Shown here: positions 31,687 to 42,165 of the stretch, piece by piece
How positions within the stretch are numbered: position 1 is the first letter of the stretch
Layout: the number at the start of each line of letters is the position of its first letter
Origin: an uncultured Alteromonadaceae bacterium
Lineage (GTDB): Bacteria; Pseudomonadota; Gammaproteobacteria; Pseudomonadales; Halieaceae
Assembly: GCA_913064725.1 (NCBI GenBank)
Contig: CAJYAI010000005.1
Coordinates: 1-64,000 of the forward strand
Direction of reading: 5' to 3'
Length of the DNA stretch: 64,000 nt
Notes under the pieces: model-generated
What the model was told of the DNA's origin: nothing
Seen by the model: only the letters and a program-made list of their open reading frames with translations
Databases searched by the model: none
Program-made: the position numbers and the translations under genes

Positions 31687-32342
31687 TCTGAATCGATCGC
31701 CTCATGATCCAGAATAGAGTCTACGGCAATGCCCTGATCATCTGGTTGGTCAGGTTCATTCTCTTCCCCACGCGAATCGTGAAACTCCTCTAAGGGCAAT
31801 GCGCTGGTCATAGTTTCTAGGTCTTTTACATCGGCCAAAGGCGGCAACTGATCGAGTGACTTCAAGTTAAAATAATCTAAAAACGCGCGCGTTGTCGCAT
31901 ACATGGCCGGCTTGCCCGGCACATCGCGATGCCCAACCACTTTGACCCAATCTCGTTCAAGCAGACTTTTCATAATATTACTGGACACCGCGACGCCTCG
32001 AATATCCTCAATTTCGCCGCGGGTTATGGGCTGACGATAGGCTATGAGTGACAACGTTTCTAACAGGGCGCGCGAGTACCTAGCGGGACGCTCACTCCAC
32101 AACTTGCTCACCCACGGCGACAAGTGCTGACGCACTTGAAATCGATATCCACTCGCAACCTCCGCGAGTTCAAAACCTCGACCCTCACAGCGCTTACCGA
32201 CCTCAATCAAGGCCGCGCTAATATCACTCGCCGCCGGCCGATCCAGCTCATCAAACAGTTGAGCTATCTGCTTCTTTGTCAGAGGTTCTCCAGCCGCCAG
32301 GAGCGCGCCTTCGACGATCTCCACCAGATCATGATCATCCAT
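31683..32342 (-). CDS. scpB: SMC-Scp complex subunit ScpB
   Basis: VEGALLAAGEPLTKKQIAQLF...ETLSLIAYRQPITRGEIEDIRGVAVSSNIMKSLLERDWVKVVGHRDVPGKPAMYATTRAFLDYFNL. Confidence 0.95.
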   Translation of the reverse strand: MDDHDLVEIVEGALLAAGEPLTKKQIAQLFDELDRPAASDISAALIEVGKRCEGRGFELAEVASGYRFQVRQHLSPWVSKLWSERPARYSRALLETLSLIAYRQPITRGEIEDIRGVAVSSNIMKSLLERDWVKVVGHRDVPGKPAMYATTRAFLDYFNLKSLDQLPPLADVKDLETMTSALPLEEFHDSRGEENEPDQPDDQGIAVDSILDHEAIDSE

Positions 32343-32350
32343 AAATAGCC

Positions 32351-33268
32351 TTACTCACTTCTCGCCTTAATGTGGATCGGTGCGAACGCCTCAGACTGCA
32401 CAATATCCACGAGAGACTCTTTAATTAACTCTAATATCGCAATAAAGGTTACGACGACACCCAGTCGCCCCTCTTCGACCTTGAACAAGGAATCGAAGGA
32501 ACAAAACTCCCGCTCTTGCAATGCCTGAAGCACATCCGCCATACGCTCTCGTGTCGAGAGGGACTCGCGCTTTATCTGGTGGCTTTCGTACAAATCGGCG
32601 CGCTTTAATACCTCAGAAAATGCGATGACCAGATCCTGCAAATCGACGTCAGGTAACGGCTTTTTAAGATCAGATATGGGTGGCTCCGCCGAACCGACCC
32701 AAGTATCACGCTCGACGCGAGGCAAGTCCGCCATATCTTCCGCGGCTTTTTTGAAACGTTCGTATTCTTGCAGGCGCCGAACCAGAGTGGCTCTAGGGTC
32801 TTCCTCTTCCTCATCCGAATCGGTTGAGCGAGGCAGCAGCATCCGCGACTTTATCTCAGCCAACATCGCGGCCATAAGAAGGTACTCAGCAGCCAACTCA
32901 AACTGCATGGCATCCATGAGTTCGACATACTGCATGTACTGCTGCGTAATGCTGGCAACATCAATATCGAGAATATCTAAATTTTGCCGCCTGATAAGGT
33001 ACAGCAGCAAATCCAGCGGCCCCTCAAAAGCTTCTAAAAACACCTCCAAGGCACGCGGCGGGATGTAGAGGTCTTTCGGGAGCTCCGTAAGCGCCTCCCC
33101 CAACACAATGGCAAAGGGCATTTCTCCCTGTTGAGGCTGGCCCATTCGCTTTTCAACCGCCTTCGATTCACGAAGCGATACAACCGACTGGGTCTCGACG
33201 CTAGCTACCTGCTCGGTAAGAACGGGGGCCGAGTCATCTGGGTCTGTATGTTCAGTTATGTCAGTCAC
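32351..33268 (-). CDS. scpA: Segregation and condensation protein ScpA
   Basis: FEGPLDLLLYLIRRQNLDILDIDVASITQQYMQYVELMDAMQFELAAEYLLMAAMLAEIKSRMLLPR. Confidence 0.95.
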   Translation of the reverse strand: MTDITEHTDPDDSAPVLTEQVASVETQSVVSLRESKAVEKRMGQPQQGEMPFAIVLGEALTELPKDLYIPPRALEVFLEAFEGPLDLLLYLIRRQNLDILDIDVASITQQYMQYVELMDAMQFELAAEYLLMAAMLAEIKSRMLLPRSTDSDEEEEDPRATLVRRLQEYERFKKAAEDMADLPRVERDTWVGSAEPPISDLKKPLPDVDLQDLVIAFSEVLKRADLYESHQIKRESLSTRERMADVLQALQEREFCSFDSLFKVEEGRLGVVVTFIAILELIKESLVDIVQSEAFAPIHIKARSE

Positions 33269-33276
33269 GTTATCCC

Positions 33277-33400
33277 AGGCCCTATTTATCCTAGGCCCTA
33301 TTTAATCCAGGCTCTATTTAACCCAGGCCCTATTTATCCGAGGCCCTATTTATCCGAGGCCCTATTTATCCGAGGCCCTATTTATCCGAGGCCCTATACC
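33277..33400. repeat. Tandem array of a 16-bp unit (7 full copies plus a partial eighth)
   Basis: Units at 33277, 33293, 33309, 33325, 33341, 33357, 33373 and partial 33389; consensus AGGCCCTATTTATCCG, with copies 4-7 identical. Confidence 0.97.
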
Positions 33401-34038
33401 AAGCCGTCTGAGCTGCCCAAGCCCTGTCGTAGCAGGCGAATATCCTCACCGCTCATATCGATAACAGTGGTCGGTTCTAGTCCGCAATAGCCACCGTCAA
33501 TGACCAGGTCGACATCCCGCTCAAGCGTTACCCTTATATCGTACGGGTCACTGAGCGGATAGTCATCTCCGGGAAGCAATAGTGTGGCAGACATAAGAGG
33601 CTGTCCTAGTTCAGCCAACAAGGCTTGTGTTATGGCGTTATCAGGGACTCTGAGACCAATGGTTTTCCGCTTCGGGCTCATCAACCGCCTCGGAACCTCC
33701 TTACTCGCCTCAAAAATAAAGGTGTAAGGTCCGGGCGTCGCATGCTTGATCCGACGATATGCCGAGTTATCTACCCGCGCAAACCGGGACAGCTCAGACA
33801 AATCCTGACACACCAAGGTAAAATTATGGTCGTCGTCTAACTGACGAATCCGCCGAATTCGCTCAGCACCCGCTTTATTGTCGAGCAGGCAACCCAATGC
33901 GTAGGCCGAATCCGTTGGATAGGCAATGACACCTCCCGCTTGCAGAATACCGACGGCTTGATTAATCAGGCGGCTTTGAGGGGTCTGAGGGTGTAGAGTG
34001 AAAAATTGACTCACTGGAACGACTCCAGAGCATCCCAA
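33394..34038 (-). CDS. Sua5/YciO/YrdC family protein (L-threonylcarbamoyladenylate synthase-like)
   Basis: AVGILQAGGVIAYPTDSAYALGCLLDNKAGAERIRRIRQLDDDHNFTLVCQDLSELSRFARVDNSAYR...TPGPYTFIFEASKEVPRRL. Confidence 0.9.
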   Translation of the reverse strand: MGCSGVVPVSQFFTLHPQTPQSRLINQAVGILQAGGVIAYPTDSAYALGCLLDNKAGAERIRRIRQLDDDHNFTLVCQDLSELSRFARVDNSAYRRIKHATPGPYTFIFEASKEVPRRLMSPKRKTIGLRVPDNAITQALLAELGQPLMSATLLLPGDDYPLSDPYDIRVTLERDVDLVIDGGYCGLEPTTVIDMSGEDIRLLRQGLGSSDGLV

Positions 34039-34847
34039 ATATAGTGATTGACGGGTAATCGGTCCGCGTCTACACCCAGCTTTGGACCGTATTCAAAATC
34101 GCGATGAAAATCCGATCCCACCGAGGGAATTAACTCGGCGGCATCCGCCAACTGAACCAGCCGCTTCAAATCCACAGGGGGTTGACGCCCGTTCAGTATC
34201 TCCAGCCCCACTCCACCCGCTGCTTTGAAATCGTTTACTAAGGCGCGCAGCTTCATTCCTGTCAGCTTGTATTTCAGCGGATGCGCCAGTACCGCCGCGC
34301 CCTGTGACTCTGTGATCGCGCCCACAACATCGCTTATGGACGGCCAAAACATTTTCACATCACCGGGCTTACCCGCACCCAGGTACTTATCAAACGCCTC
34401 TGTAATCGACGAAACACAGCCATTGTCGACCATCCAGCCCGCAAAGTGAGGACGACCAATCTGGCTGTCACCCGCTCTATTGCGTGCACCGTGCAATGCG
34501 CCCGAAATTCCCACCTTCTCGAGCCGCGACGCAATTTTTTCTGCACGTTGCTGTCGAGCTTCCGTCAGCTGACTTACCATGGCCATCATGCTGGGAGCAG
34601 ACGCATCGAATCCCAGTCCGATAACGTGAATCGTGGTGGTCGCCCACTTACAAGACAGCTCGACGCCCGAAATCAATCCAACCTCACGCGCTTCTTTGCT
34701 ATCCTTAACCGCGTCGTATCCAGCAGTTGTGTCATGATCGGTGATCGCAAATCGAGTGACACCGGCTTCTTTTGCGCGCACGAGGAGCTGCTCGGGCGAT
34801 AATGCGCCATCCGAGGCGAGAGAATGCGTATGGAAGTCGACGATCAC
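34011..34847 (-). CDS. PHP-domain phosphoesterase (YciV/TrpH-like)
   Basis: VDFHTHSLASDGALSPEQLLVRAKEAGVTRFAITDHDTTAGYDA. Start assigned to GTG at 34847; the ORF track extends to 34940. Confidence 0.88.
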   Translation of the reverse strand: MIVDFHTHSLASDGALSPEQLLVRAKEAGVTRFAITDHDTTAGYDAVKDSKEAREVGLISGVELSCKWATTTIHVIGLGFDASAPSMMAMVSQLTEARQQRAEKIASRLEKVGISGALHGARNRAGDSQIGRPHFAGWMVDNGCVSSITEAFDKYLGAGKPGDVKMFWPSISDVVGAITESQGAAVLAHPLKYKLTGMKLRALVNDFKAAGGVGLEILNGRQPPVDLKRLVQLADAAELIPSVGSDFHRDFEYGPKLGVDADRLPVNHYIWDALESFQ

Positions 34848-34912
34848 AAAGATTAATCTCCGAGCACTGACGGCTCGTACTAATAACGAAATCATATGGT
34901 AACAGAGCTGAC

Positions 34913-35521
34913 ATGAAGCAACTCCTTGAATTCCTACCACTTGTTATTTTTGTAGTCGTTTTTAAGTTATCTGGAACCACGCTGACCATCGCAGAGTTCG
35001 ACTACACATTCGACGGCATTTATACCGCCACGCTTGCTCTTATAGTCGCGACGCTGTTGCAGGTGATCTTAGTGAAGGTCATTTGGGGGTCAGTTGAAAA
35101 GCGACTCTTAGCCGTTGCGGCCCTCGTACTCGTCTTTGGCAGTGCCACTGTCCTACTTAGAGATCCCGTGTTTATTTTGTGGAAGCCAACCGTTTTAAAT
35201 TGGACTTTTGCCGCCGTATGCGCAGGCTGGCACATCGTACGACACCGCTGTTTGTTTGAAGCGCTGCTGCCCAGCGAGATTGAACTGCCACAGTCAGCAT
35301 GGCTAAAAGTGACCATCGTATCGACCTTTCAGTTTCTCATGGTGGGGGCTCTCAACCTCTACGTCGGGTTTAACTATTCGATGGACACCTGGGTGACGTA
35401 TAAGCTCTGGTCACCACTGGCATTGACGATTCCGTGGATGATCTTGCTCGGTATTATCATGGGACCACACATCAAAAACGCACAAAAAGTGGCTAACGAT
35501 GAGACCACAATCAGTCCGTAA
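34913..35521 (+). CDS. yciB: Inner membrane septation protein A family (YciB/IspZ)
   Basis: MKQLLEFLPLVIFVVVFKLSG start; multi-TM; divergent from the PHP gene. Confidence 0.88.
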   Translation: MKQLLEFLPLVIFVVVFKLSGTTLTIAEFDYTFDGIYTATLALIVATLLQVILVKVIWGSVEKRLLAVAALVLVFGSATVLLRDPVFILWKPTVLNWTFAAVCAGWHIVRHRCLFEALLPSEIELPQSAWLKVTIVSTFQFLMVGALNLYVGFNYSMDTWVTYKLWSPLALTIPWMILLGIIMGPHIKNAQKVANDETTISP

Positions 35522-35544
35522 TACCGCTTGGAGGCGGTTAAACT

Positions 35545-36288
35545 ATGGGTAGTTTTAAGGCAGCAATAGTTCAATCAATGGTGGCCATTACACTTGTCGC
35601 TGCCTTCATCGCAAGCGCCGCGCAGGGACAACCGGTAGACGATGCCAATGCGTCAGGCACCGCCGTAGTTGAGGGCGAGACGCGGTACATAACGGACCTC
35701 ATTTTCACACCCGTGAGAACAGGCCCCGGTGGTGATTACCGAATCGTCAATAAGGGTCTGCCATCGGGTACATCAGTCACCTATTTCGGTACAACCGACG
35801 ATGGTGTCTGGGCAGAAGTTGAAACACGCGGGGGAACTCGGGGTTATCTGAGAGCACAGTACTTGCAAACGGAAACGCCGAGAGCCACTCAAATTAACAC
35901 GCTGCAGTCGCAGCTTGCACAGAGCAATGAGCGCGCCGAAAGACTGAGCGCAGAATTAAACGACGTGCAGGCGCGCCTGACATCGATCAGCTCCGAGGCA
36001 GGATCTGCAGAGCAAGTCTTAAGCGACACTCAAGCCGAACTGGCTGAAATTAAGCGCATTTCATCAAATGCGATGCAACTCGATCAGCTTACCAAGGAGC
36101 TGTCGGCCAAGATCGAGAATGTCACGTCGCAGAATGATTTGTTATTACTTGAAAATGCGCGACTGGGTGATCGAGTCGCGAGCAATCAACGGCTGGAGGG
36201 CGTGCTGTTCTTAGTGGCAGGTATTGTCATCGCGCTCGTGCTCCCCCGTCTCACCGCAAAGCGCCGTCGGCCGGGTGGTTGGCGCTAA
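35545..36288 (+). CDS. SH3-domain protein with coiled coil and C-terminal TM (TIGR04211 type)
   Basis: YITDLIFTPVRTGPGGDYRIVNKGLPSGTSVTYFG...EVETRGGTRGYLRAQYLQ, then coiled coil, then C-terminal TM and basic tail. Confidence 0.82.
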   Translation: MGSFKAAIVQSMVAITLVAAFIASAAQGQPVDDANASGTAVVEGETRYITDLIFTPVRTGPGGDYRIVNKGLPSGTSVTYFGTTDDGVWAEVETRGGTRGYLRAQYLQTETPRATQINTLQSQLAQSNERAERLSAELNDVQARLTSISSEAGSAEQVLSDTQAELAEIKRISSNAMQLDQLTKELSAKIENVTSQNDLLLLENARLGDRVASNQRLEGVLFLVAGIVIALVLPRLTAKRRRPGGWR

Positions 36289-36334
36289 GCAAACTACAAA
36301 CTCTTCCTACGATACAACGATGAGATGATCAAAC

Positions 36335-36928
36335 ATGTATAGACGCTCTTTACTAACGCTGTTGGCCGCCGTTTCATTGCTCGTCTGCACCGCAAACGCA
36401 ATCGCTGCAAATCCAATCGTCAAACTACAAACAAGTGAAGGCGACATTACGGTCGTACTCTTTGCCGATAAAGCGCCAAAAACAGTGGCTAATTTTCTCG
36501 CTCATGTCGACGAGGGTTTTTACCAAAATCTGGTGTTTCACCGTGTCATCGACAACTTCATGGTCCAAGGCGGGGGCTTTGACGTCGATCTCAAGCAAAA
36601 ACAGACAGAGCGAAGTGTGATCAACGAGTCAAAAAATCGCCTGCACAATGACCGCGGCACACTCGCTATGGCACGAACCAGTGACCCCGACTCGGCTGGA
36701 AGTCAGTTTTTTATCAATCAACGCAATAACCCTAGGCTTGATTGGACACCGTACAAACCTGGTTACACTGTTTTTGGCGAGGTTATTAGTGGCATGCGGA
36801 TCGTCGACTTCATGGCTTCAACACCTACTGGTAACGCGATGGGGATGTCAGATAAGGGGCCAATGCCACTGCAGAATGTGCCAATTGATCCGATTGTGTT
36901 GCTCAACGTCACTCGTGTCTCACCATGA
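36335..36928 (+). CDS. ppiA: Periplasmic cyclophilin-type peptidyl-prolyl isomerase
   Basis: Signal peptide, then VKLQTSEGDITVVLFADKAPKTVANFLAHVDEGFYQNLVFHRVIDNFMVQGGGF. Confidence 0.92.
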   Translation: MYRRSLLTLLAAVSLLVCTANAIAANPIVKLQTSEGDITVVLFADKAPKTVANFLAHVDEGFYQNLVFHRVIDNFMVQGGGFDVDLKQKQTERSVINESKNRLHNDRGTLAMARTSDPDSAGSQFFINQRNNPRLDWTPYKPGYTVFGEVISGMRIVDFMASTPTGNAMGMSDKGPMPLQNVPIDPIVLLNVTRVSP

Positions 36929-37692
36929 CAGTTTTAAGCGTCAACTTGAACAAGGTGGCCCTGATTCGCAATTCACGCGACACCACCTCACCCTCACCAA
37001 CCGAATTCGCCGCGCTGGCTATCGCAGCTGGTGCTGGTGGGATAACGGTGCACCCCAGGCCCGATCAGCGTCATATTCGTGTCAGCGATTGCCATAGTTT
37101 GGGGAAGTCGCTCAATGTTGAATTTAATATCGAGGGCAACCCCTTTTCGAACGCCATGGTCAGTGACAGACATGGGGTTGACGATTATCCCGGTTTCATG
37201 GCGTTAGTTGACGCGATCCGCCCAGCTCAAGCCACCTTAGTGCCTGACGGTAATGCCCAGCTCACCTCAGATCATGGCTTTGATCTAAAGGCAGATGGAG
37301 AGCGGTTGATACCTATCATCTCACAGCTAAAAGACTGGGGATGCCGTGTCAGCCTCTTCATGGATCCCGAGCCAGATAGCATGGCACTGGCGGCTGAGAT
37401 CGGTGCCGATCGCGTAGAGCTCTATACTGAGTCGTACGCCGATGCGCACGCAAAGGGCGAGTTCAAAGACGTGCTAGCACGCTTTAAAGACACGGCGATA
37501 GCCGCACACGAGGCAGGCCTTGGCGTCAATGCCGGCCATGATTTGAATCTCTCTAACCTACCGGACTTCACCATCCCACACTTGCTTGAGGTCTCTATTG
37601 GGCATGCCCTGATAATTGATGCGCTACGTCATGGATTTAGCGACAGCGTTAATCGCTACATAGAGGCGCTCGCGATCCGGGTTGTTGAGTGA
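36925..37692 (+). CDS. pdxJ: Pyridoxine 5'-phosphate synthase
   Basis: LSVNLNKVALIRNSRDTTSPSPTEFAALAIAAGAGGITVHPRPDQRHIRVSD; GLGVNAGHDLNLSNLPDF. Confidence 0.95.
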   Translation: MTVLSVNLNKVALIRNSRDTTSPSPTEFAALAIAAGAGGITVHPRPDQRHIRVSDCHSLGKSLNVEFNIEGNPFSNAMVSDRHGVDDYPGFMALVDAIRPAQATLVPDGNAQLTSDHGFDLKADGERLIPIISQLKDWGCRVSLFMDPEPDSMALAAEIGADRVELYTESYADAHAKGEFKDVLARFKDTAIAAHEAGLGVNAGHDLNLSNLPDFTIPHLLEVSIGHALIIDALRHGFSDSVNRYIEALAIRVVE

Positions 37693-38387
37693 GCCAATCC
37701 GCCGACTTGTCGGCTGCTATTGACGAGCTGCCGCCCTATCTGGTCCCCCACAGCCAGGAAGACACGCGGGTTGTGTACGACGATAGCGATTTACTCATAA
37801 TCGATAAGCCACACCACCTGCTCAGTGTGCCGGGACGTCATCCGCTAAATCACGACAGCCTGATTAAGCGACTGCAGGGGCGATTCCCCGATGTGCAGGC
37901 GGTTCATCGTCTAGATCTGGATACGTCGGGTATCATGGTAGTTCCAAAGCACCGAGTCAGCTTGTCGGAAATTGCTCGTCAATTCCAACGTCGAGAGGTA
38001 GAAAAAGAATACACAGCGATCTTATGGGGGGAGCTCAGCGATGATCACGGATCGGTCGAACTCCCTATTGCGACCGACTGGCCCAATCGTCCGAAACAAA
38101 TGATTTGCCATGAGCGCGGAAAACACGCGCTGACACACTTTTGTGTCCTGGCGCGCGCATCCAACCGCACCCTCGTCCGTCTGAAGCCTGTTACCGGCCG
38201 CTCGCATCAACTGCGGATCCACATGCAAAGTCTCGGTCATCCCATAATTGGCTGCGATATGTATGCCCACCCGTCAGCATTGGCAGCGTCTGAACGACTA
38301 TTACTGCACGCGACGAGACTCACGCTTCGGTCACCGACAACAGGCAATTGGATTTCAGCGTTCAGCCCTATACCGTTTGAGTTATGA
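37689..38387 (+). CDS. RluA-family RNA pseudouridine synthase
   Basis: LLIIDKPHHLLSVPGRHPLNHDSLIKRLQ; VHRLDLDTSGIMVVPKHR; GRSHQLRIHMQSLGHPIIGCDMY. Confidence 0.92.
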   Translation: MSQSADLSAAIDELPPYLVPHSQEDTRVVYDDSDLLIIDKPHHLLSVPGRHPLNHDSLIKRLQGRFPDVQAVHRLDLDTSGIMVVPKHRVSLSEIARQFQRREVEKEYTAILWGELSDDHGSVELPIATDWPNRPKQMICHERGKHALTHFCVLARASNRTLVRLKPVTGRSHQLRIHMQSLGHPIIGCDMYAHPSALAASERLLLHATRLTLRSPTTGNWISAFSPIPFEL

Positions 38388-38430
38388 CAACATCTGCCGG
38401 CCGGCGTGTTTACAAGAAAAGGAACGTAGC

Positions 38431-38934
38431 TTGATCAACGATTTTTTTGAGAGCGATGCGCGGGTTATTGTGATTAAGCCCAATAAAAGTTCAACTTGGC
38501 GCGCTAATCTTTATGCGTTAATCGCTATTTCCATTCCTTCACTAGGCGCAGGCATTGGCTTCGCGCTGCTCGGTGCTTGGCCCATATTACCGTTTGCAGG
38601 CTTAGAGCTCATCGCCTTGGGAGCCGCGCTCTATTATGTCAATTGGAACCTTGAGTACCGTCAGGTTGTGACTGTGTCGGAACGCAACGTAAAGATCGAA
38701 AAGGGGTATTTTATTCCGAAACGATCGTGGCTTTGGGAGCGAGAGGACACAGCCGTCAATGTCATCAATGCTAAAAACCAGTGGGAAGGCCCCTCCTTGT
38801 GGCTTCACAACCGCGAATCGCGCACCAGCCTTGGCGAGTTCCTAAGCAAGGAGGAAGCCGAGGACTTACTGAAACGATTGCGTGCAGAATTACCGGTCCG
38901 CACCTACGGAAGCGAACGAAACGTGACGCTGTGA
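38431..38934 (+). CDS. DUF2244-type integral membrane protein
   Basis: MINDFFESDARVIVIKPNKSSTWRANLYALIAISIPSLGAGIGFALLGAWPILPFAGLEL; TTG start at 38431 preceded by aaggaacg; ORF track extends upstream to 38248. Confidence 0.75.
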   Translation: MINDFFESDARVIVIKPNKSSTWRANLYALIAISIPSLGAGIGFALLGAWPILPFAGLELIALGAALYYVNWNLEYRQVVTVSERNVKIEKGYFIPKRSWLWEREDTAVNVINAKNQWEGPSLWLHNRESRTSLGEFLSKEEAEDLLKRLRAELPVRTYGSERNVTL

Positions 38935-38970
38935 GATACTAGCTCCTCGATTTCAGTCGGATTTAACGCA

Positions 38971-40290
38971 ATGCCAAACCCACAAAAAGTCGGCTTTATT
39001 TCGCTCGGCTGCCCAAAGGCTCTCGTCGATTCTGAGAGGATTCTCACGCAGCTGCGGTTTGACGGCTATGAGGTCTCCCCTTCTTACGAGGATGCGGGTG
39101 TTGTTATTGTGAATACCTGTGGGTTTATAGACAGCGCCAAGGAAGAGTCTCTTGCGACCATCGGTGAGGCTCTTGAAGAAAACGGTCGCGTTTTAGTGAC
39201 CGGATGTATGGGTGGCGGTGATCAAGCCGAGCTTGTTCTCGAGCGCCACCCCAAGGTTTTGGGGATCACGGGTCCCGCCGCCTATGAAGAGGTCTTATCA
39301 GAGGTTAGACGCGTCTTGCCTAACCAGCATAAACCCGACCCGAAAATCGATCTCATACCCGCGCAGGGCGTGAAATTAACCCCAAAGCATTATGCCTATC
39401 TCAAGATTTCAGAAGGCTGTAATCATCGCTGCCGCTTTTGCATCATCCCCAGTCTCCGCGGCGATCTTGTTAGTCGACCGGTCGGTGAGATCATGCGCGA
39501 AGCCGAGCAGTTGGTTCGATCGGGTGTCAAAGAACTTTTAGTGATTTCACAGGACACCAGTGCCTACGGTGTCGATCTCAAATACCGTACGGACTTTTGG
39601 GATGGGCGGCCACTCAAAAGCGACATGCACGCATTGGCCGCGGCACTGGGCGATTTAGGTGTGTGGGTTCGTATGCACTATGTCTACCCCTATCCTCATG
39701 TCGATAAGGTCATACCTCTGATGGCAGACGGTAAGATTTTGCCCTATCTGGATATCCCACTACAGCACGGCAGCCCCACCGTGTTGAAGCGTATGAAGCG
39801 GCCAGCTGCATCTGAAAAAACGCTTGATCGTATCGCATCGTGGCGCCAAGTCTGTCCTGACATTACCTTGCGCTCGACTTTCATTGTCGGCTTTCCAGGT
39901 GAGACCGAGGCTGAATTCGATGAGCTGCTCGATTTTATCCAGGAGGCCCAACTTGATCGAGTAGGTTGTTTCAAGTACTCGGCTGTTGACGGTGCAACGG
40001 CCAATGAACTCGCCAACCCGGTGCCTGAGGCCATAAAAGAGGAACGATGGCATCGCTTCATGGCTTTGCAGCAAGACATCAGCGCGCAACGACTTAGTCG
40101 AAAAGTGGGTCAATCAGTCGAGATTCTGATTGACGAGATTACGCCGGACGGTGCTGTCGGTCGCACGAAAGGTGATGCGCCTGAAATTGACGGAGTGGTC
40201 TTCGTCGATGACAGCAGCGGGTTACGGGCGGGCGATGTTATCAAACGAGAGGTCACTAAAGCCGACAACTACGACCTGTGGACACGCTGA
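38971..40290 (+). CDS. rimO: Ribosomal protein uS12 methylthiotransferase
   Basis: [23 protein letters not shown]; radical-SAM motif [22 protein letters not shown] domain at C-terminus. Confidence 0.97.
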   Translation: MPNPQKVGFISLGCPKALVDSERILTQLRFDGYEVSPSYEDAGVVIVNTCGFIDSAKEESLATIGEALEENGRVLVTGCMGGGDQAELVLERHPKVLGITGPAAYEEVLSEVRRVLPNQHKPDPKIDLIPAQGVKLTPKHYAYLKISEGCNHRCRFCIIPSLRGDLVSRPVGEIMREAEQLVRSGVKELLVISQDTSAYGVDLKYRTDFWDGRPLKSDMHALAAALGDLGVWVRMHYVYPYPHVDKVIPLMADGKILPYLDIPLQHGSPTVLKRMKRPAASEKTLDRIASWRQVCPDITLRSTFIVGFPGETEAEFDELLDFIQEAQLDRVGCFKYSAVDGATANELANPVPEAIKEERWHRFMALQQDISAQRLSRKVGQSVEILIDEITPDGAVGRTKGDAPEIDGVVFVDDSSGLRAGDVIKREVTKADNYDLWTR

Positions 40291-41030
40291 GCTCGCACAA
40301 TGATCACCGGATGTTGCCCATGAATATCGTGCTACTCAAGGAACCGGATTGGATCGATGCCAGATCGGTAAGATTGGATGACCACCGTGCCGAGCATCTC
40401 GCTCGCATTTTGAAAGTCACGCTTGGTCAAACAGTGCGCGTTGGGCTGATCAATGGCGACAAAGGCATTGGTCGTATCACTGCGGTGGGCAACGACACGA
40501 TCACTCTGGATGTCGACTTGACTGATGCGCCTCCCCCCCGCCACCGGACGCAGCTCGTGCTTGCTTTACCCCGTCCTAAAATGCTGCGCCGCATACTCCG
40601 AACGGTGGCTGAGTTTGGGGTCAGCGAACTGCATCTCATTCACTCCTACCGCGTGGAAAAAAGTTTTTGGCAATCCCCGTATCTCGACCAGGACAAAGTA
40701 GAGGTTGCGTTAATTCAGGGGCTTGAGCGCGCAGGCGACACACTATTACCCAAGGTCATTCAACACCGCCGCTTCAAACCGTTCATGGAAGATCATTTAA
40801 GCACTATCGCAGATGGCCGCGACATTCTGATCGCGCACCCGGGTCATCACGATGTATTTCCCTCGGATGCCACCACAAGCAAAACAGTTCTGATCGGGCC
40901 AGAGGGCGGCTTTATCGACTACGAGGTAGACCTTGCTCGCAAACTCGGTGCAATACCGGTATCGCTAGGTCATCGCATCTTTAGCGTCGATACCGCGGTC
41001 TGCACCGCACTCGCAAGAGATCTGACTTAG
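40278..41030 (+). CDS. rsmE: 16S rRNA (uracil1498-N3)-methyltransferase
   Basis: [71 protein letters not shown]. Confidence 0.93.
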   Translation: MDTLSSHNDHRMLPMNIVLLKEPDWIDARSVRLDDHRAEHLARILKVTLGQTVRVGLINGDKGIGRITAVGNDTITLDVDLTDAPPPRHRTQLVLALPRPKMLRRILRTVAEFGVSELHLIHSYRVEKSFWQSPYLDQDKVEVALIQGLERAGDTLLPKVIQHRRFKPFMEDHLSTIADGRDILIAHPGHHDVFPSDATTSKTVLIGPEGGFIDYEVDLARKLGAIPVSLGHRIFSVDTAVCTALARDLT

Positions 41031-41686
41031 GCGCCTACACCAGTTCCCAGTCCGCAAGCGACACCCGTTCCACCAATGCCGCAATAACCCGCTGGGTTCT
41101 TATCAAGGTATTGCTGATGATATGGCTCTGCGTAAAAAAACTCGGACGCGTGGCAAATCTCGGTCGTGATAGCACCAAAACCTGCGGCTTGCAGGCGCTG
41201 ATCATAGCTGCTTTTGCTGCTGCGAGCAGACTCGGCTTGACTGTCGGAGTAGGTATAGATTCCGGACCGATACTGCGTCCCCCAGTCGTTGCCCTGACGC
41301 ATGCCTTGGGTGGGGTTGTGACCCTCCCAAAACACGCCTAGTAAATCGGCATAGGTCACGACAGCAGGATCAAAAACGACTAATACGACCTCGTTATGCC
41401 CTGTCTGCCCTGTACATACCTCGTCGTACGTCGGATTAGGTGTCTTACCAGCGGCGTACCCTACGGCAGTCGTGTAAACCCCTGGGATGCTCCAAAAGAC
41501 ACGCTCTGCACCCCAGAAGCAACCCAACCCAAACATGGCCGTTTCAAGATGAGACGGAAAAGGTCCCGTCAACGGCGTCCCTAAGACTGTGTGGTCATGG
41601 ATAACCGGCATCGGCATATCACGCCCCGGCAAGGCCTCCGTAGCCGACGGTAAGGCGTGTTTTCGCTTAATATCCATAATGTCCAT
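41027..41686 (-). CDS. msrA: Peptide-methionine (S)-S-oxide reductase
   Basis: [81 protein letters not shown]. Confidence 0.96.
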   Translation of the reverse strand: MDIMDIKRKHALPSATEALPGRDMPMPVIHDHTVLGTPLTGPFPSHLETAMFGLGCFWGAERVFWSIPGVYTTAVGYAAGKTPNPTYDEVCTGQTGHNEVVLVVFDPAVVTYADLLGVFWEGHNPTQGMRQGNDWGTQYRSGIYTYSDSQAESARSSKSSYDQRLQAAGFGAITTEICHASEFFYAEPYHQQYLDKNPAGYCGIGGTGVACGLGTGVGA

Positions 41687-41823
41687 AACGAAACCCCAGC
41701 AATAAAAAATTCATCGTAGACGAGTATACCGCTGAACTTTTGTCATATTGGCAGTCTAATGTCACAGATGTAGACAAAATATGCATCGGCTGAGACAGAT
41801 GGTAAGCCGAGGGGGAGAAAAAT

Positions 41824-42024
41824 ATGCCAATCACCGTATCCATACCAACTCGATCAACCGGTACGCCCGCCAGTACCTTATCAAGCCGAAAACTGCTTGC
41901 TATCGCCGTCACTGAGACGCGCTCGAAAAGCAGCATCGACGTTCAGTCTGCGATCGTAGAACTGCAAACCCGGCGACATTATCTAAAAGAACTCGCTGCC
42001 GAGGGGCTTCTTAACGAGCTGTAG
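41824..42024 (+). CDS. Small protein of unknown function (66 aa)
   Basis: ORF preceded by a purine-rich gggggagaaaaat; MPITVSIPTRSTGTPASTLSSRKLLAIAVTETRSKSSIDVQSAIVELQTRRHYLKELAAEGLLNEL. Confidence 0.45.
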   Translation: MPITVSIPTRSTGTPASTLSSRKLLAIAVTETRSKSSIDVQSAIVELQTRRHYLKELAAEGLLNEL

Positions 42025-42165
42025 TTCGTTACTATCTAGTCACCTGACTGAGGTTCCGAGGACAGTGCCATCTCAACCGAAATTGCAGCAAAAACGCGAG
42101 ACGTTGCCCAGTTTTTAAGTAAAGCACGAGCTATAAAGCGTGTCGCTGACGCGCAAACTCGACTT

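Noticed and set aside
33277-33400. Possible CRISPR array at the 16-bp repeats
   Set aside because: Units are directly adjacent with no spacers and no cas genes nearby.
33131-33490. Plus-strand ORF with repeats YPRPYLSEALFIRGPIYPRPY over the scpA upstream array
   Set aside because: Antisense to scpA and Sua5/YciO; the repetitive peptide is a by-product of the 16-bp DNA repeats.
41754-41775. GTCTA...TAGAC inverted repeat upstream of the 66-aa ORF
   Set aside because: Only 5-bp arms with a 12-nt spacer; too weak to support as a regulatory site.
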